A DNA stretch of 64,000 nucleotides from Galbula dea (GCA_013399015.1 VWZX01001940.1:226965-290964); one strand, 5' to 3'. Shown: positions 23,749-37,862, counted from the first letter of the stretch. Translations and numbers: made by a program. The notes: generated by a model from the sequence alone, not told the origin.

Positions 23749-26070
23749 CACTTGTTTGAATGTATTAAGTATAGCTATTTAGATTTATTTGTGTATTTAT
23801 GTATTTTATTTATTATATTTGTATAATATACTACAATTTCCTGAAGGCCTCCTATTCAGAGATTTAAAAAAAGCCCAACACACAACACATTAAAAATTGC
23901 ATTATTTGTGTATTTGGTTGGTGACAAAACATACTTCCTGAAACCAGACATTTCAAAGTGTTGTTCTTCCTTTTTTTTCTCATGCAGATGTGCAAAGATA
24001 GGCTAACTTGTTTTGCTTTCTTGTTTCTTACACTTTTCATCTTCTAAAAATACTGAAATAAAGGATCTGTATGTGAGACATTGAATTAAAAAATAATTGG
24101 AGCCTTACAAACTTGTGATAATGACCAAAGGGGGACAAAAAGATCAAAAGATGTGAAAATCGCTCTCAAGCAACAAAAATAACTTTGGGCATTTAGTGTT
24201 TAATATCAACAAGCACATTAATGAGATGTTAAATAGTTAAATTTCCTGTTTGTTGGAGAAAATAAAAACATTATAGCAGATAAAACCTGATTTTACTGAA
24301 GAATAATGAAAAATAATATGAAATTAAGACAGTCATAAGGATGATGTTGGAGTTCACACAGCAGTTCTTTATGTTTTTTAGTACACATAGGATGAATAGA
24401 TATGAATGGATGAAGAAAGATGAAAGTGAACTAGAGTACAAATACTTATTTAAATATTGTTTCATTAAAAGTGCTATATGTTTGATCCAAAATAGAATAG
24501 TTTCAGTAAAACTCCATACCTGTGTTAAAGGTGACTATGTTCATTTTAGTAGCCAGAGGTTTAACTAGTCATCTTGTGTGTATTGACTGAAAGAACAGAC
24601 ATAATAGCTACATCCATTATGCATAATTATCAGGAAAAAATAAGTTCATTTCTATTTGTCTATTGACTATTGAAGTACTGTAGCTGCACTTTTAACTTAG
24701 CTTTAAGGCTTTGAATTCAGTCTGTGAATGACTGGAATACACAGAACTCTGGTATGCAACAAGCCCTCTTTGTAGGGATGGTCTTTTATAGAAAAACAGC
24801 TGCAATTTTCATAAAGTGTTTATATGTAGCAAAGTAAGACAGAACAGTTAAAATGTAATGAAGAAGTGATAGAAATTGTGATCTCCATTATAAAATAATC
24901 ACTTGAGACAAAGAGTAGCTGTTTGCTCCTGAAGTGACGTTCACTGCAATATCTGTATCTGAAAGTAATAGGATTTCAGAATGAAATTGAGGTTATGTGG
25001 CACCTTCAAAATTGATGTTTTCAGTCTTAACTTCAAAGTATTGGCACTTTTGGACGTCATCTCATCTTTCTCTGGTCAAACATAAGGAAACTCTTTTGAG
25101 CTACACACATATTTAACACAAATACAGTAATGAATCCTCATAAAACTGAAATTACAGTTTAAAATTATTTTCAAGGACCTATGTCAAATAACTGCCTCTT
25201 CCCAAGAGTCTGTAATGACAAGTGGTTCAAAACTGGATTTTTTCTATGACCTTATTATGTTATCATAAATTCTGCTTAACAATATTTTTGTTACAACTTC
25301 AGTATCTTGGACATATATATTCAGCAATAGAAAATGTTAGAATGGCTGAGTACCATGTACTCCAGATGGTTCCTCCTACATAGTTACTGTGGAAATTCCA
25401 TCACATGTACTGTAGATGAGTCAAATTAAAGGCCTTATATTGCAGTGAGAGGCTCTTAGTCATACTAAGTCACACTTGCAATTAGCAAGGCTCCATTTAA
25501 AGATTGTTTGCTTTTGTTTGGTTTTTTTTCTGCTTGATTATGATCAGTTAAGTTCACTAAAGAAAGTAGTAGCTTTATTTCAGCAGAAATCAAGAAGTTA
25601 ACCAATGTTTAGGTACTTTCCTGTCATAACACATTTGCACTCTCACAAAACAGCTTGTGTTTCACACCCTTGATTTGCAAAACAAAATTGCCTTCAAATA
25701 TTAAAGGTATCATCTAACGTTAACAGTCTTTGGAGCCAACACATTATGTGTGTTTTGTTAGCTTTATCCTAGATATTTCCTCTGCAGTAACATGAACTGA
25801 AAGCTCTTTAGCAGTTGCTGTACATTAAATTCGTTTCTAGAGCATTTCTTTAAGTTTGGTTTTATCTGAAATGGAATTTGGTTTCATCTGCAGGATCCAA
25901 GGTTAATCCACAGTGGAAACAAAAATTAAGTAAAAGGGGGGATGAGGAAATCCTGCTCAAAAGCATGCTTCTGAATTAAAGCACTAATGTAGGCAGACCA
26001 AAGGACAAACTGGTTGTTGAATGCTTATAGATGCCTAATCTTATAGTGACATTTCTATTCTGCATATACC

Positions 26071-26143
26071 AATATAATCATAATATCATAATCATAATAA
26101 TATATAATAATAATAATATAATAATCATAATATCATAATATCA
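26071..26143. repeat. (ATA/ATC)-rich microsatellite-like tract
   Basis: Interspersed AATAAT and ATCATA units without a fixed period, as in an eroded trinucleotide microsatellite. Confidence 0.75.
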
Positions 26144-26310
26144 TTTCACTTTGTGACTTTTGTCTAAAAAAACTAGTGTAGGTTTGTAATTAATGATAAT
26201 AAAGAAGAAAAATACAATTTATTGAAAGATCTGTCACATATGCCTCAGACTTTTTTGGCATTAAGAATAATTAATTTAACTTAAAAATTAATATAATTAA
26301 TAATATGATA

Positions 26311-26615
26311 AATTCACTAAATTTGGAGGAGCTGATGACTCCCTCAAAGGCAGAGAGGCCCTGAAGAGAGATCTTTACAGTTTGGAGGGCTGGGCAATCA
26401 CCAACCACTTGAAATTTAACAATGGCAAGTGCTGAATTTTGCACATGGAACTGGTCAGTCGTGGAAATACCTACAGACTGGGGAACGAGAGGCTGGAGAT
26501 CAGTCCTCCAGAGAGAGATCTGGGGGTTCTGGCCAGCAGCAAGTTGAATATGAGTCAACAGTGTGCCCTGGCAGCCAAAAGGTACAGCCATACCCTTACA
26601 TTACAAGCTAGGATT
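26311..26615 (+). mobile_element. CR1 LINE, internal ORF2 fragment
   Basis: Begins just past the FADD position (AAATTTGGAGGAGCTGATGA) and continues through GAGAGATC, GACTGGGGAACGAGAGGCTGG and GATCTGGGGGTTCTGG to GTGCCCTGGCAGCCAAAAGG. Pieces of ORF2 C-terminal text (RLGNERLEISPPERDLGVLA) are readable in one frame at about 26469-26530. Both element ends are missing. Confidence 0.9.
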
Positions 26616-29427
26616 GTATGCTAGAGCTATCAAAAGGAAGTAGGTTGCCAGCTTAAACTAAATTCTTAATATTTGGTATGTGAAGTCAAATCAGACAATT
26701 GTATCTTTGTCTAAATGTTAGGTGGCTTTAGTAAGTGCAATACACCTAAATCTCTCATTCAAAATGAAAAAATTGTGCAATTGTGGCAAGCAAGAAATAA
26801 TATAAATTGTGAACACTGACAGGCAACGTATAATTGTGTTCAAATAAGTGTTCAAAATTGAACTTTTGATCTCTGAAGAAGAAGCCTACTTGTTACTTGC
26901 TAGCTACAACTCCTGTGGGATGGTTGTAATTTCTTTGTAACACCTGGACTGAGCAAAAAAGTCCTGAACTCTCCAGATAATAAAAAAATATGACATAGCT
27001 ATCAATTAGAAGACTGATCATATGTTCTACATATCTACTACCTAGACTGAGAAAATTCTGATCTTAAAGTTGTGGAAAGAAGGTGAAGATCTTAGCTGAA
27101 GAAAGGATCTGGGAAGTGGGGAAAGAAGCTAGAAACCAGGGAGGTGTATGAAGACAAATGTCTGGATATGTCCAGGATCTTAATTAGTAATGCCTGGGAC
27201 TATAACAACAAGCAGCTGCACAGTAGAAACCAACATGATTTTCTGCCTGGCTGACAGAAGTCTCCTTGCTTGAGCAAGACAAGGCTAGATCTAGGGAACA
27301 CAGGTCTAGATGTACTCTATTAAGGGAGATAGCCTAAGAAATAGTCTTGTAAATTCTGAAATTAACCCAGTATCTACACCCAGTACAGGTTGATTGCTTT
27401 GTCTCACCTGTGACAGTGCTTTAGTTTTCTTCTAAAATGAATGAAGAAGGAGAGAGCTAAAAAAAAGGCTAACCTTGACTGTCTGGATTTTTCTTACCAA
27501 TAGTATCACAGGTAAAATTTACTGTTTGATGCACAAATGGCTCCTGCTTACAAGTTCCTGGCTACTGCTTACAAATTCCTTCATAAGACAGCCACTCTTG
27601 TTGAAATGCCAGAGAAGAAAACATATTTTTGTAGTGAGTTTTAGGGACTATACTTAATAAAATGACTCTAAGGCTGACCTTTCACTGGCAGGAATACATG
27701 TAATGTTTTCTTAAACAGTTATAAATGTACCATTTTCCTATTCTGTAGTTAACATTATTCTTATGGATTTAAGGTGCTGGCACTCTTTTCTGCAAAGGAA
27801 TTGATGTGGAATTTTTTCCTTTATACATCAAGTTGTCCAGAGGACTGCTTAATGTTTAAGAAATATTTTTTTCAATAACTGTACTCATCAAACTGTTATA
27901 GTTAAGCTTTTAACTTCAGATGTTCAGAAGTTGTTGCTGATGACCTAGTGATATACATCATTATGAGCCTATTCATTACAAACATCAGCATGACTTAACA
28001 AATGGAAGGACATACCAGAAATTTCCTTTATCTTTGTAATTACTGAATATTCCTATTTCTTTCTTTATCTCCTCCAAGATAATATTTCCAGTTGAGGGTT
28101 TTTAAAAATTTACTTTATTTAGTATTTTTGAGAAATTGTGAGTATATAAGAGCAAAATACCTAATACAGGACATACACATACAGGACAGATAGGAAGTAC
28201 ATTACCTCAATCATAGTGCAGTTCTTACAAACATAAAATGTTTATTAAGATCAAGTACACTAATCTTGCCAAACTGAACTTGTACAAATTCTTAGGAGGG
28301 AAAGTAAAAAGGAAATATATGAAGACAAGGAGAGCTGGGAGGAAAGAGGCACTCTCTAAAACTGCTGACTAAAAACACTTATTGAGGGAAAGGGCCTGAA
28401 ATATGTTTCCAAACAAACAAATAGAAAATACAACAGAACAGATCAAAGAAAAATGCTCTGAAAGAATTTCCTGCCTTGTGGCTAGAGATGACATTGAAAG
28501 TAGCATAGACACAAGTTGATTAAGCTGCTGTCAACATATTTGGCCCCAGGAATCAGTTTCTATTGATTTACAGCTTACAGAAAAGAAAAAAGGCAGAAAC
28601 TTATAAAAAGAGCTCTATTCAGTAAATGTTATTAACATATTCACTGCAAAGGATGAAAACTCAAGGTGGAATTAATCTAAGGAAAAATTCACATCAAAAG
28701 GCTCTGTTAGAACCAAAAGTGTCCTTTGTGTTGTAAGCCCATGAGAAAAATGAAAGCATAGCTGATAAATTATTTTTAAAATTTTTTTTCTTTATTTTCT
28801 GCATCCTTAAATTAGTGGCATGTTATAGGTAAGCTTTTAAAAAATACTATTTAATAAACAAAATCTATGAGTTGCTAAAAATAAAGTATGACTTTTTCAG
28901 TCATATGACATTAACATCATCTTTATTTAGACATTTAAAAATATAAAACACAAGCCCTTTTCTCTGAATAAGTGACTTCTCAGTTTTAAAGACCCAAACA
29001 TGCATATAAGTCAATCAGACCTTCAGAACACATTGTGCCTGTCACGCGGGGAGATATAGTTGCTAAGAGTAGTATCAGAGACTATCTCAAAAAGTCTTGC
29101 TAAAAGAGGTGTAGGTAGTGTGAGGTAGAAATACAAACAGGAGTTGCAGAAATTTTGTAGAAATACTAAATACAGGAGCTGTCAGCAGTTATAGGTCAAA
29201 GGAATGATCTAGCAACTAAAAATGAAATTAAAGTACAGACAGCATAATTTATAATACCAAGACTTAGTAAATTGATATTTTAATAAATTTTAATTTGGTA
29301 AATTCTATACACAATCCCAGAAGAGTATCATAAAGACAGTTGCTCCTCTTCTGCATGATATTATTTGGAAAAACACATTTTTACACTTTACTTATGTGTG
29401 TAAAAGTATCATCTACCAACATAAGCA
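26616..29427. other. AT-rich noncoding stretch
   Basis: No gene or known repeat is recognised. The part at about 27060-27400 is less AT-rich and might be an old unclassified repeat, but I cannot assign it. Confidence 0.5.
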
Positions 29428-30902
29428 GGACTGGATACAATACTCCAGATATGTCCTCGCTAGAGGGGGAGAAAAACTTCTCTCAACCTGTTGGTCACAC
29501 TCTTCTTAATGAATACCAGTATACCATTGGCCTTCCTGGCCACAAGAGCACACACTGCTGGCTCATGGTTAACCTGTTTTCCACCAGGACTTCCAGGTGT
29601 TTCTCCATGGAGTTCTTTTCCAGCAGGTCAACCCCTAAGCTATACTGGTGCATTGGATTATTCCTCCCTAGGTGCAGAGCCCTACACTTGCCCTAGTTGA
29701 ACTTCACAAGGTCCCTCTCCACCCAAATCTCCAGCCTGTTGAGGTCTCACTGAATGGCAGCACAGCCATCTGGTGTGTCAACCACTCTTCCCAGTTTTGT
29801 ATCATCAGCAAACTTGATGAGGGTACACAGGGTACACTTCATCCCTTCACTCAGGTCTTTGATGATGATGTTGAACTTTACTGGATCCTGGACTAACCCC
29901 TGGGAAATACGACTAGCTACAGGGCTCAACTAGACTCTGCAATGCTGATCACAGCCCAATGAGCTCTGTTGTTCAGCCATTTCTCAATCCACCTCACAAT
30001 CCACTCATCTAACCCACACTTCCTAGGTTTGCCTATGAGTATGTTATAGTAGGCAGTGTCAAAACACTTGCTGAAGTCTAGGTAGACAACAAGCACTGCT
30101 CTCCCCTCATCTACCCAGCTGGTCACACCATCATAGAAGTCTATCAGATTGGTCAAGCATGATTTCCCCTTTGTGAATCCATGCCAGTTCTCCTGATAAT
30201 CTTTTTTCTTCCATGTGCTTAGAGATGACCTCCAGAATGAGCTGTTCCATCACCTTTCCAGGAATGAAGGTCAGGCTGACTGACCTGTACTCTCCTGAGT
30301 CCACTTTCTTGCCCTTTTTGAAATCTGGAGTGACAGTAGCTTTCCTCCATCCCTCAGGCATGTCTCCTGTTCTCCATGACCTATTAAAGATGATAGGGAG
30401 TGGCTTAGCAACAACATCAGCCAGCTCCCTCAGTAGTCAGGGGACCTATGGTTTTGTGGGATGTCCAACTTGCCTAGATGATCTCTAACCCAATCCTACT
30501 TGACTAAGGGAGAGTCTTCCCTTCTCCAGATGTTCTCTTTTGCCTTAGGGACTGGGATTCGTGAGGGCCAGCCTTAGCAGTAAGGACTGAAGCAAAGAAG
30601 TCATTCAGTAACTCTGCCTTCTCTATGTCATCTGTCACCATGGCACACACTTCAGTCAGCAGTGGGCCCACATTTTCCCTATTCTTCCTTTTCCTACTAG
30701 TGTACTTGAAGAAGCCCTTCTTGTCTTTCACATCCTTTGCCAGGTTTAATTGCAAGAGGGCCTTACCTTTCCTTGCATTCTTACACATGCTGGCAATGTT
30801 CCTATATTCCTCCCAAATGACCAATCCCTTTTTCCATGTACTGTAAACTTCCTTCCTCCATTTGTGTTTTTTCCAGGAGCTCTTTGTTCATCCATGCAGG
30901 TT
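29428..30902 (-). mobile_element. CR1 LINE, 1.5 kb ORF2 fragment with readable RT
   Basis: On the minus strand four consecutive frames cover the ORF2 polyprotein: the region before the RT at 30824-30504, RT blocks with GWRKATVTPDFKKGK and GKVMEQLILEVISKHM at 30361-30131, VYLDFSKCFDT at 30156-29926, and FADDTKLG at 29929-29747. The FADD residues are encoded at 29812-29801. Further left (to 29428) the C-terminal region is present but the 3' UTR and tail are not. Frames change several times, so no enzyme can be made. Confidence 0.94.
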
Positions 30903-31085
30903 GAAATGTTATAAAAGGTTGAGTATATACATGATTAAAAAAATAATAAAAAAAAAAAAAGGGGGAAACCTCAGATTTTTGTTCATGCTTTGTTCATTAT
31001 GGCATTGATTCTTATTACCAACTTTTTAAGATATATTTGGAAAATCTAATTCTGTTACTATTCACACCAATAAATGAAAAGTCAG
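30903..31085. other. AT-rich spacer with A-run inside CR1 remnant
   Basis: Includes an A-run at about 30939-30960 followed by GGGGG. It separates the RT part of a CR1 from a piece of its endonuclease region. It could be decayed CR1 sequence or a later insertion. Confidence 0.5.
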
Positions 31086-31186
31086 GCAAATGTAAGGTCT
31101 AGCAGCATACCTCTTCACATTGGTTCCTCCAGCACCTGTGTCAGAAAGTTATCATCAATGCACTGCAGGAACCTTCTAGACTATCA
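31086..31186 (-). mobile_element. CR1 LINE, endonuclease-region remnant
   Basis: TCTAGCAGCATACCTC, CACCTGTGTCAGAAAGTTATC and ATGCACTGCAGGAACC match the CR1 endonuclease-coding region in minus orientation. Its order and strand fit it being the upstream part of the copy at 29428-30902. Confidence 0.7.
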
Positions 31187-33033
31187 TTCCACATCACTTC
31201 ATAAGACAAAAATTCTTTGTTTTCTTAAATAAAATAGAGGAAATAAACAAAAAACTTTAAAAATGTTGAATATACGTTACATTTCTTGATAGTTTCATAC
31301 AGTTACAACATTTACAATTCCCTTAGTTTTTCTTTCCAGCCTAGTACACACAGAAGAAAGGAAAAAAATAATTTAAAAAGCTTGGAAAGCTAGGAAGTAC
31401 TTGAAGCAGTTGGAGCTGTTCAGACGAAAATTTATAATGATCAGGAATTTGGAACAATCATCAGAAGTCTACTCCTACATGTTTAAGACAGGCAAACTCA
31501 AAGTAGACACAGTGTGTGAAAAGTAATGAAGTAGTCAGGAGAATGGAAAGTCTATCATGCAAGAGAAAGACAAAAATACCCATTTTATGAATCTAATAAA
31601 TAGTGTGTGAAAGACATGGTAGTAACTCTGGGATAAATGATGAACAATAAGGGTTTATTGAGTTTCAGGATAGTACTCTGGCAGCACTGTCTTACAAGAT
31701 AAATAGTTCTTCCTGAAGTTTATCAGACTCCCCGTCGCCCAGTAAGGCATGTCAGATAAAAATACATCAATATTTCTGAGGAGAGACAGTGAGCATATAA
31801 GATAGTGAGCATATAAAATAGTGAGCATATAAGGTAGTGAGGTGGTTTCAAATGTCAGAAGTATAGCAACAGTATCTTAGACCACTCTGCTTTCTCAGTT
31901 ACTAAATCTGAAAAACTTTGATAAGTATTGCCTCAAAAAGGAGTAAAAGTGCTAGATGACTCATTCGTCAGAATGCAGATTTTAGGTAGTGTGAATCATG
32001 TGTAACTCCAACATCATATGCAGTCCTACTCCACACAACCAAATATCTGAAGTAACAAATTTATTAAATAACATGGTTTAAAAGCCTGATTGTTTGTTCC
32101 TGTAGCCTTGTTTCTGTATATTCACTGGGAAATTTCTACTTCTGAAACTTGTGTCTGCAGGATTATTTTTTTTTTAGTTCTTCTACAAAATCAGTAAATA
32201 GTTTCTGCTGAGCTTTGTAATTCTAAAGAATTTTAACAGACCTTTTACCCATCATGGAAATTTTCTCTTTATGCACAGTCATTTTATTCTGGAGAATGTT
32301 ACAGTAACTAGCTAAAAACAACTGAATGGAACACAAACTGTAAGAAAAATACATCATAATACTATGGGTCACAAGGCAGTTTTTATCTTGAAGTATTCAC
32401 ACCTCTTTAAACAGTAACTATCAAAAGGTACTTCAAAGGCACGGAAATATTCTCAACAAAGTACTACTGGATCATTGCATTTCACATTGCACCACCCTAT
32501 ACAAAAACACATTTACAGTTCAGGCACATTACCTCTGAAGACACTATGGCACATACTACCACAAATATAAATACAAAGATAAAACAGCCATCAATATCTA
32601 GATACCCTAATGTAAAAGCAAAATAATTAACTTGTCTACTGATAATAACTACATATTTTGTTCTTCATGAGTGTTAATATATACAATAGAATATGTTTGT
32701 ATAAACAAACAACAGTAAATTTCAAACAAAAAAAAGAAAACAGACAATTAACTAAAAATTACTTCCTGGACAAGGTAAAGGAGAGGCTTTGTAAATTTTC
32801 CTTTTAGTGTACACTGGACATCAAGGCTATCTTCACTGGGGTTTGAAGGGCATATACCTAAATAAATGCTTTTCTATGATTACAAGGAAAAAGAGAATTA
32901 GCTGGAATTTTGCTCTTTGTTTCTCTATCAAAAGAAAATTTTCCTACAAACTCAGAGAAATTCTTGATTTATACATAGAGGCATGTTAGGCAAACTCAAG
33001 CACCTGTATTCCATGAAGGGTTTTACTTACAGT
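31187..33033. other. AT-rich noncoding stretch
   Basis: Contains a 16-bp tandem repeat (31788-31842). No gene or transposon is recognised. Confidence 0.55.
31788..31842. repeat. 16-bp tandem repeat, 3.4 copies
   Basis: The unit AGTGAGCATATAAGAT starts at 31788, 31804 and 31820, and a partial fourth copy starts at 31836. Copies differ only in the last three bases. Confidence 0.9.
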
Positions 33034-33096
33034 ATGGTCAGACAATTGGACTAGATGATCATTTTAGGTCCTCTCCAACTGAAATACTCCTCTTCT
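33034..33096 (+). mobile_element. CR1 LINE, degraded 3' terminus
   Basis: GGTCAGACAATTGGACTAGATGATC and AGGTCCTCTCCAACTG are the CR1 3' end in plus orientation, followed by a decayed tail. Only about 60 bases are recognisable. Confidence 0.75.
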
Positions 33097-34916
33097 CATG
33101 AACTGTAGAATGCTGGGTATATATTTTCAAATGCTAGTAAAATATTCAGAAAAGTCAGGTTCAGAAAAGCATAACAAATCACAATATAAAATAGACCTGC
33201 ATCAGATGGTGTGCAAAGATATGTAAAAGAGAGATTTATATTTAATGCAATCAAATCAACCTACTAAAACAAACTCATTGCCTCCTAATTAAATAGAAGG
33301 CCTATTGATTATGAATATTGTGGATGCTCAGAAAAAAAAGAATAGAGACAGCACAAGTTTCTAGCAATAATTGGTACGTATGATTTCCCTCTGTCCAGTA
33401 AAATGTATTTAAGGAACTTCTAAATCAGAAAGTGTCTTTGTTTAAGAGCAAACGTAGTAATAGATGTAGTGATAGTTATTTGTTTTGTCAAACCCAAAAT
33501 TTTAACTCACCTAACATCCTGTGAGAAGGCCTTTGGCAGCTTAACTTTACATTGTGTAACTCCCTTTTCCTATTTGGAAACTACAATCACTTTAATCATT
33601 GCCTTATTGTTCTTATGTTAGAGGAGACATGCTAGATAAGTATATTTCCAAGAAAAGTATCTAATTTCAATTAGTCGATACTTGATCACAGTATCAAAGC
33701 ATTTGACATCTTTAACATTGAAAATTATTTTTTTTCTGTCAAGTAGATCCTTATTATCTATAGATTTAAGAGCTTTCTACTATTCCCTTCTATTGAGTAC
33801 TTGACTCTGTACTTCCATGCAACAGACTACTACTTTGGTTTGAAATAAACCAGATTCAGATATCTTTAAGAAGACTGAAATGCAATCCTTAAGTTCCTTA
33901 AAATAACTTAATGCCAGCACAAGTCAATTTAAATCTGGACTTCTGTGTTCTTCAGTCATGCGATCCTATTTCTTTCTTACCTTGTACCTCCTGCAGGGAG
34001 CCAGTTCAGGGAGGTGAGCTAAGAAATAACCCAGCATAAAAAAAGTGATTACTTTTGATCTAAGCAGCTCCTTTAGTAAGGTTAGTGCACATTCACATTA
34101 CTGTTGCTGCAAGTAGAAAGTGAAGGGCAGTAATAGGATCCAAGGCAGAACTGCAGCAGGTCAGTCTTAGATTAGCATGAAATGCACTAGAACTGTACCT
34201 TACATCTTTACTGTGTGACACTTTGTTTGGTCTTCAGTTATTTCTCTCATACTTTCCTGTTCAAATTTTTCTCACAGCTTGAAAATGTCAAGACTAGAAC
34301 TCTGCAGTAGTCTACTCAGTCTCACAGGGCCATATACAAAACTGTTATCTTCTTACTGATTTTGATACTTTCCTTTCTACATATCAAAACATCAGATCAA
34401 ATCTTTCTTTTCATACAGCAGTGCAAAAGGAATTTATATATAAATTTTCCTATTAGCACCCCTAAATTGTTTGTAGTCATTCACTCTGAATAGACCTAGT
34501 TTATCAAGGAAAAAGTCTTGTTTCATATGATTGCTTGTGCTGGTTTTGATTGGGATATGAAATGTATGTTTTGTAACAAGGTTACATAATACATAAATTG
34601 TACATAATTTCAGGAAGAACTATTTTAAAGAAAATATTTATTTATGTGCTATGATTTTCTTAGTGGATTTGAGCGATAAAGCTTTAAGTGGCTTTGTCCT
34701 TGAAAAGATCTGACTCAGCAGTAGTCTCCTGACTCCCATGTTTATATTTACAGATATAAGTAGATCTTACATAGTTAATAAAAGACCAAAGTGACATTTT
34801 ACTTACTATGTCGTGCAACCAGTACTGTCAATAGTTTGCTGGGTATCTACTATTCAACATGTGTTTATGCCTCATATCAGATACAAGTTACGATCCTAGG
34901 CTCAACAGTGATAGCT

Positions 34917-34946
34917 CACAGGATCATTAAGGTTGGAAGACATGAC
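34917..34946 (-). mobile_element. Possible CR1 3'-end scrap
   Basis: CACAGGATCATTAAGGTTGGAAGAC resembles a reversed CR1 tail plus the first bases of the 3' UTR. It is too short to be certain. Confidence 0.35.
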
Positions 34947-37862
34947 AGCACAAACTTAAATTTGGAGTAGTTAGGGTTGTTGGGTTTTTTCCTTTTATTT
35001 GTATCAATTTAAAAATGTTGATCATTTCCTACTCAACTAATTTTTAGAATAAAATAAAAAACCTGGTTTGAACAAGATGAACTGCCTGCGCAGATCAATC
35101 TACATATGTGCAGTAATTCTGCATCTAAACCAAGAGTCGAACTTGACATCTTAGGAACCCAGTGACAGCAGACTTGGTAGTCCATTTATGATCTGGCTGA
35201 GTCATGACATTGTTTCTTCCTCTCATGTGTGCTATATTTTATTTTTATATTTAAAATTTATAATAAACCATCGTATATTTGGAAAAGAGGTTCCAATTGA
35301 AATGTTCTTCTGTTAAATCATTTAATCCTAATGCTGTAAGGATCTTCATGCACAATTAGCATACACCCTCCATTTATGTAATTATAGACACAAAACCCAT
35401 AAATACACATCTTTCACATTCATTTCATAGAACTGCTATAATGTAGAATTTACTTCAGATGATTTGTAGACTTGTGATGTTATTTTTTGATATTTTCCAA
35501 AGATACATCAAAAAACTAGTCAAAAACAAAGCAAAAAAAAAAGGGCTTCAACTGCCATGTACTTGGTATTTCTTGACTTGTATAGATTTTTATTGTTTTT
35601 TTTTTTCTTTTATTATTGGTTCTTATTACTCTTCAGCTTTAGTCCTAACTATGTTGACAATATATTGTAAATTGAAAGGTTCCAAACTATTCCTTTACCT
35701 GGTGGGGGGAATTCCAGAAATAATTAAGAAAAATGAGAGTATTTGTAAATCATAAAAATGACACATATTAAACCATTTTAAAATGCTACCATTATATCTC
35801 TGTCCTGATCATTCAACAAAGAGTCACAGTTAACGCCACATATGTATAGAACAGTAATTGCTTAGGTGATAGCAATACTTGTTCATGTCAACTCATCATG
35901 AGAGATATACTTGCACTTAAACAAGCAATTAACCTAAAATGCTTCTTGGCTAAAACTATATATTATGGTTTATATTTTTATATTTATGTGGAATATATAA
36001 TCAAAACATTTTATAAATCTTGGCAAAACTCTACAGTACATAACTGTGCTATGAAAGACTGTAAGAGGAATAAAACATGGGGATGAAATCAGAATTCTCC
36101 TGCTCAAACTAAATAAATATTATCAAAAGCATGAGAAGTTGGAAGAAATACTATATAGTTGATATATATAAGCATTATTTCAATTACAGCACTTCTTAAG
36201 ATCATGGGTCCTAGATGGAAGTTTCAAAGCAGCACTGTTAGATTTGGTTTTGTACAGTGTGTTTCTCACAAAATGAAGTATTTCTAATTATTGAAAAAAA
36301 GACAAAGTTCTCACCTATTTAGGAAAATTATTTCTTACTATCCAGTTAAAAACAGCGCCCAAATTCACAAGATGGGAAATAAGCAAGAGGAAAGCTGCTG
36401 GAGGATGATAAAGCAATAGACTGAATATTCAGATAGCATACTTGTAAATCAATAGAAAATTCATTGTACCTGATATCTTGATGGCTTTATTTAGCAAGAA
36501 AGAAGATTTGGTTTTGTTTTAAAATACTTCTTAATTACAAACATAACCTTAAATATGAACTTAATTAGGACTCAAAGAAACAAAGTAACAACACAGGGAT
36601 GACTTGCACATATAAACCCAAAATAAAAACACTATGGATTTAGAGATACATGTCCACTAGAATGGTTTTGTCTGCTCATCAGTTCTTAGTACTAAAATGC
36701 AAAGCAGAGGATCTGATCCTCTTTGCTAGTTTTATAAGATAGTTCTGAAATACAACCTTGTCTCACTTAGTGAGTTCTGATATTTGCTGAGGTGAGTTTT
36801 CAGGATCTATAGAAACTGTCCATCATCCTAATGTGTCTGTGAGCCTGGGAATGGATACACTGCTTAAAGGAACTAATTAATTAAACAAGGTTGAATATAA
36901 CAGCATGGAACAGAAGATATTTAAAGTACCTTTTTTCCCTCCCTGTTTCTGCACCATTGTGACTACTGTCCCCATAGTGAGATATTGAGAGATTTTTCTC
37001 AAGATCTCGTGCTGTTTTAAAAGGAAACAATGGCTTGTGGTAAAGTCAACTCATGCTGAGATACATTAACTGCACTATGTTATCAGCTGATAATAGTGCT
37101 ATTAACACATTACCCACTGTGTATATTTGCGAATTAGGATGTTTCTTTGTTAATAGAATTGAGTCATTTTCAAATGGCAAGTATTGGGCATTTTGACACC
37201 ATTTTGGAGAAGGGTGGGGAATACAGCCTTATTTATTGTTTTTGGAGGGTTTGTTTCTTTTGGTGTATATTTTTTCTTTAAAATTCAGGAAGTATATTTA
37301 CTTTTATTCTGTTGTCATGCTTTGAGATTTCATTAAGACTATTCAAAGGGCATAATTCTCACAATGAAAGAAAAACTCTGAAATATGCTGTTGGAGAATT
37401 GCCACACTATGAAGTCTGAACATTCCAAAAGGGCAATGATCTAATGCAACAGTAAATAATGACTCTTGGATTGCATAATTGAAAAGCAGTTACTTAACAG
37501 TAACATTTTTTCTTTTTCCAAGTTAGATGGCACTTATCAGACTCTGGAGTGTAGCAGAAAGTCCAGCTTCTTATTCATTAAAGAATATTCATCCAGTTTC
37601 TCATTCGTTTACTTTTTCATACATTGTAGTGAACTGGAAAAAAAAAATATTTTTTCATGCTAACTACTAAATGAAAGGCAAAGTATCATAACTGCAATGT
37701 TGGGGTTTTGTCGAATATCTCTTAACCTGTATAACTTATTTTGCAGATGTTTCATATGAAAATCCATTACCCATGTTAATATTTTTTATGACTATGGAGC
37801 ATACCAGTCTTGAAGATTGAGCACCAACTGAAAGAAATGGGATCCACCTGACTAAAAAGGGT

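Larger units (their letters stand above)
19053..26310. other. Long AT-rich noncoding stretch
   Basis: No gene or interspersed repeat is recognised over about 7 kb. It contains a short 17-bp tandem repeat (23699-23748), a purine-rich tract near 22085-22125 and an ATA-rich tract (26071-26143). This is the longest repeat-free block in the left half and is a reasonable place to look for conserved noncoding elements. Confidence 0.5.

Noticed and set aside
29340..30488. Plus-strand frames over 29340-29696, 29672-29896 and 30213-30488
   Set aside because: These are the antisense of a minus-strand CR1 ORF2 whose RT motifs are readable.
31788..31842. CRISPR-like array
   Set aside because: The 16-bp units are directly adjacent with no spacers, and the sequence is eukaryotic.
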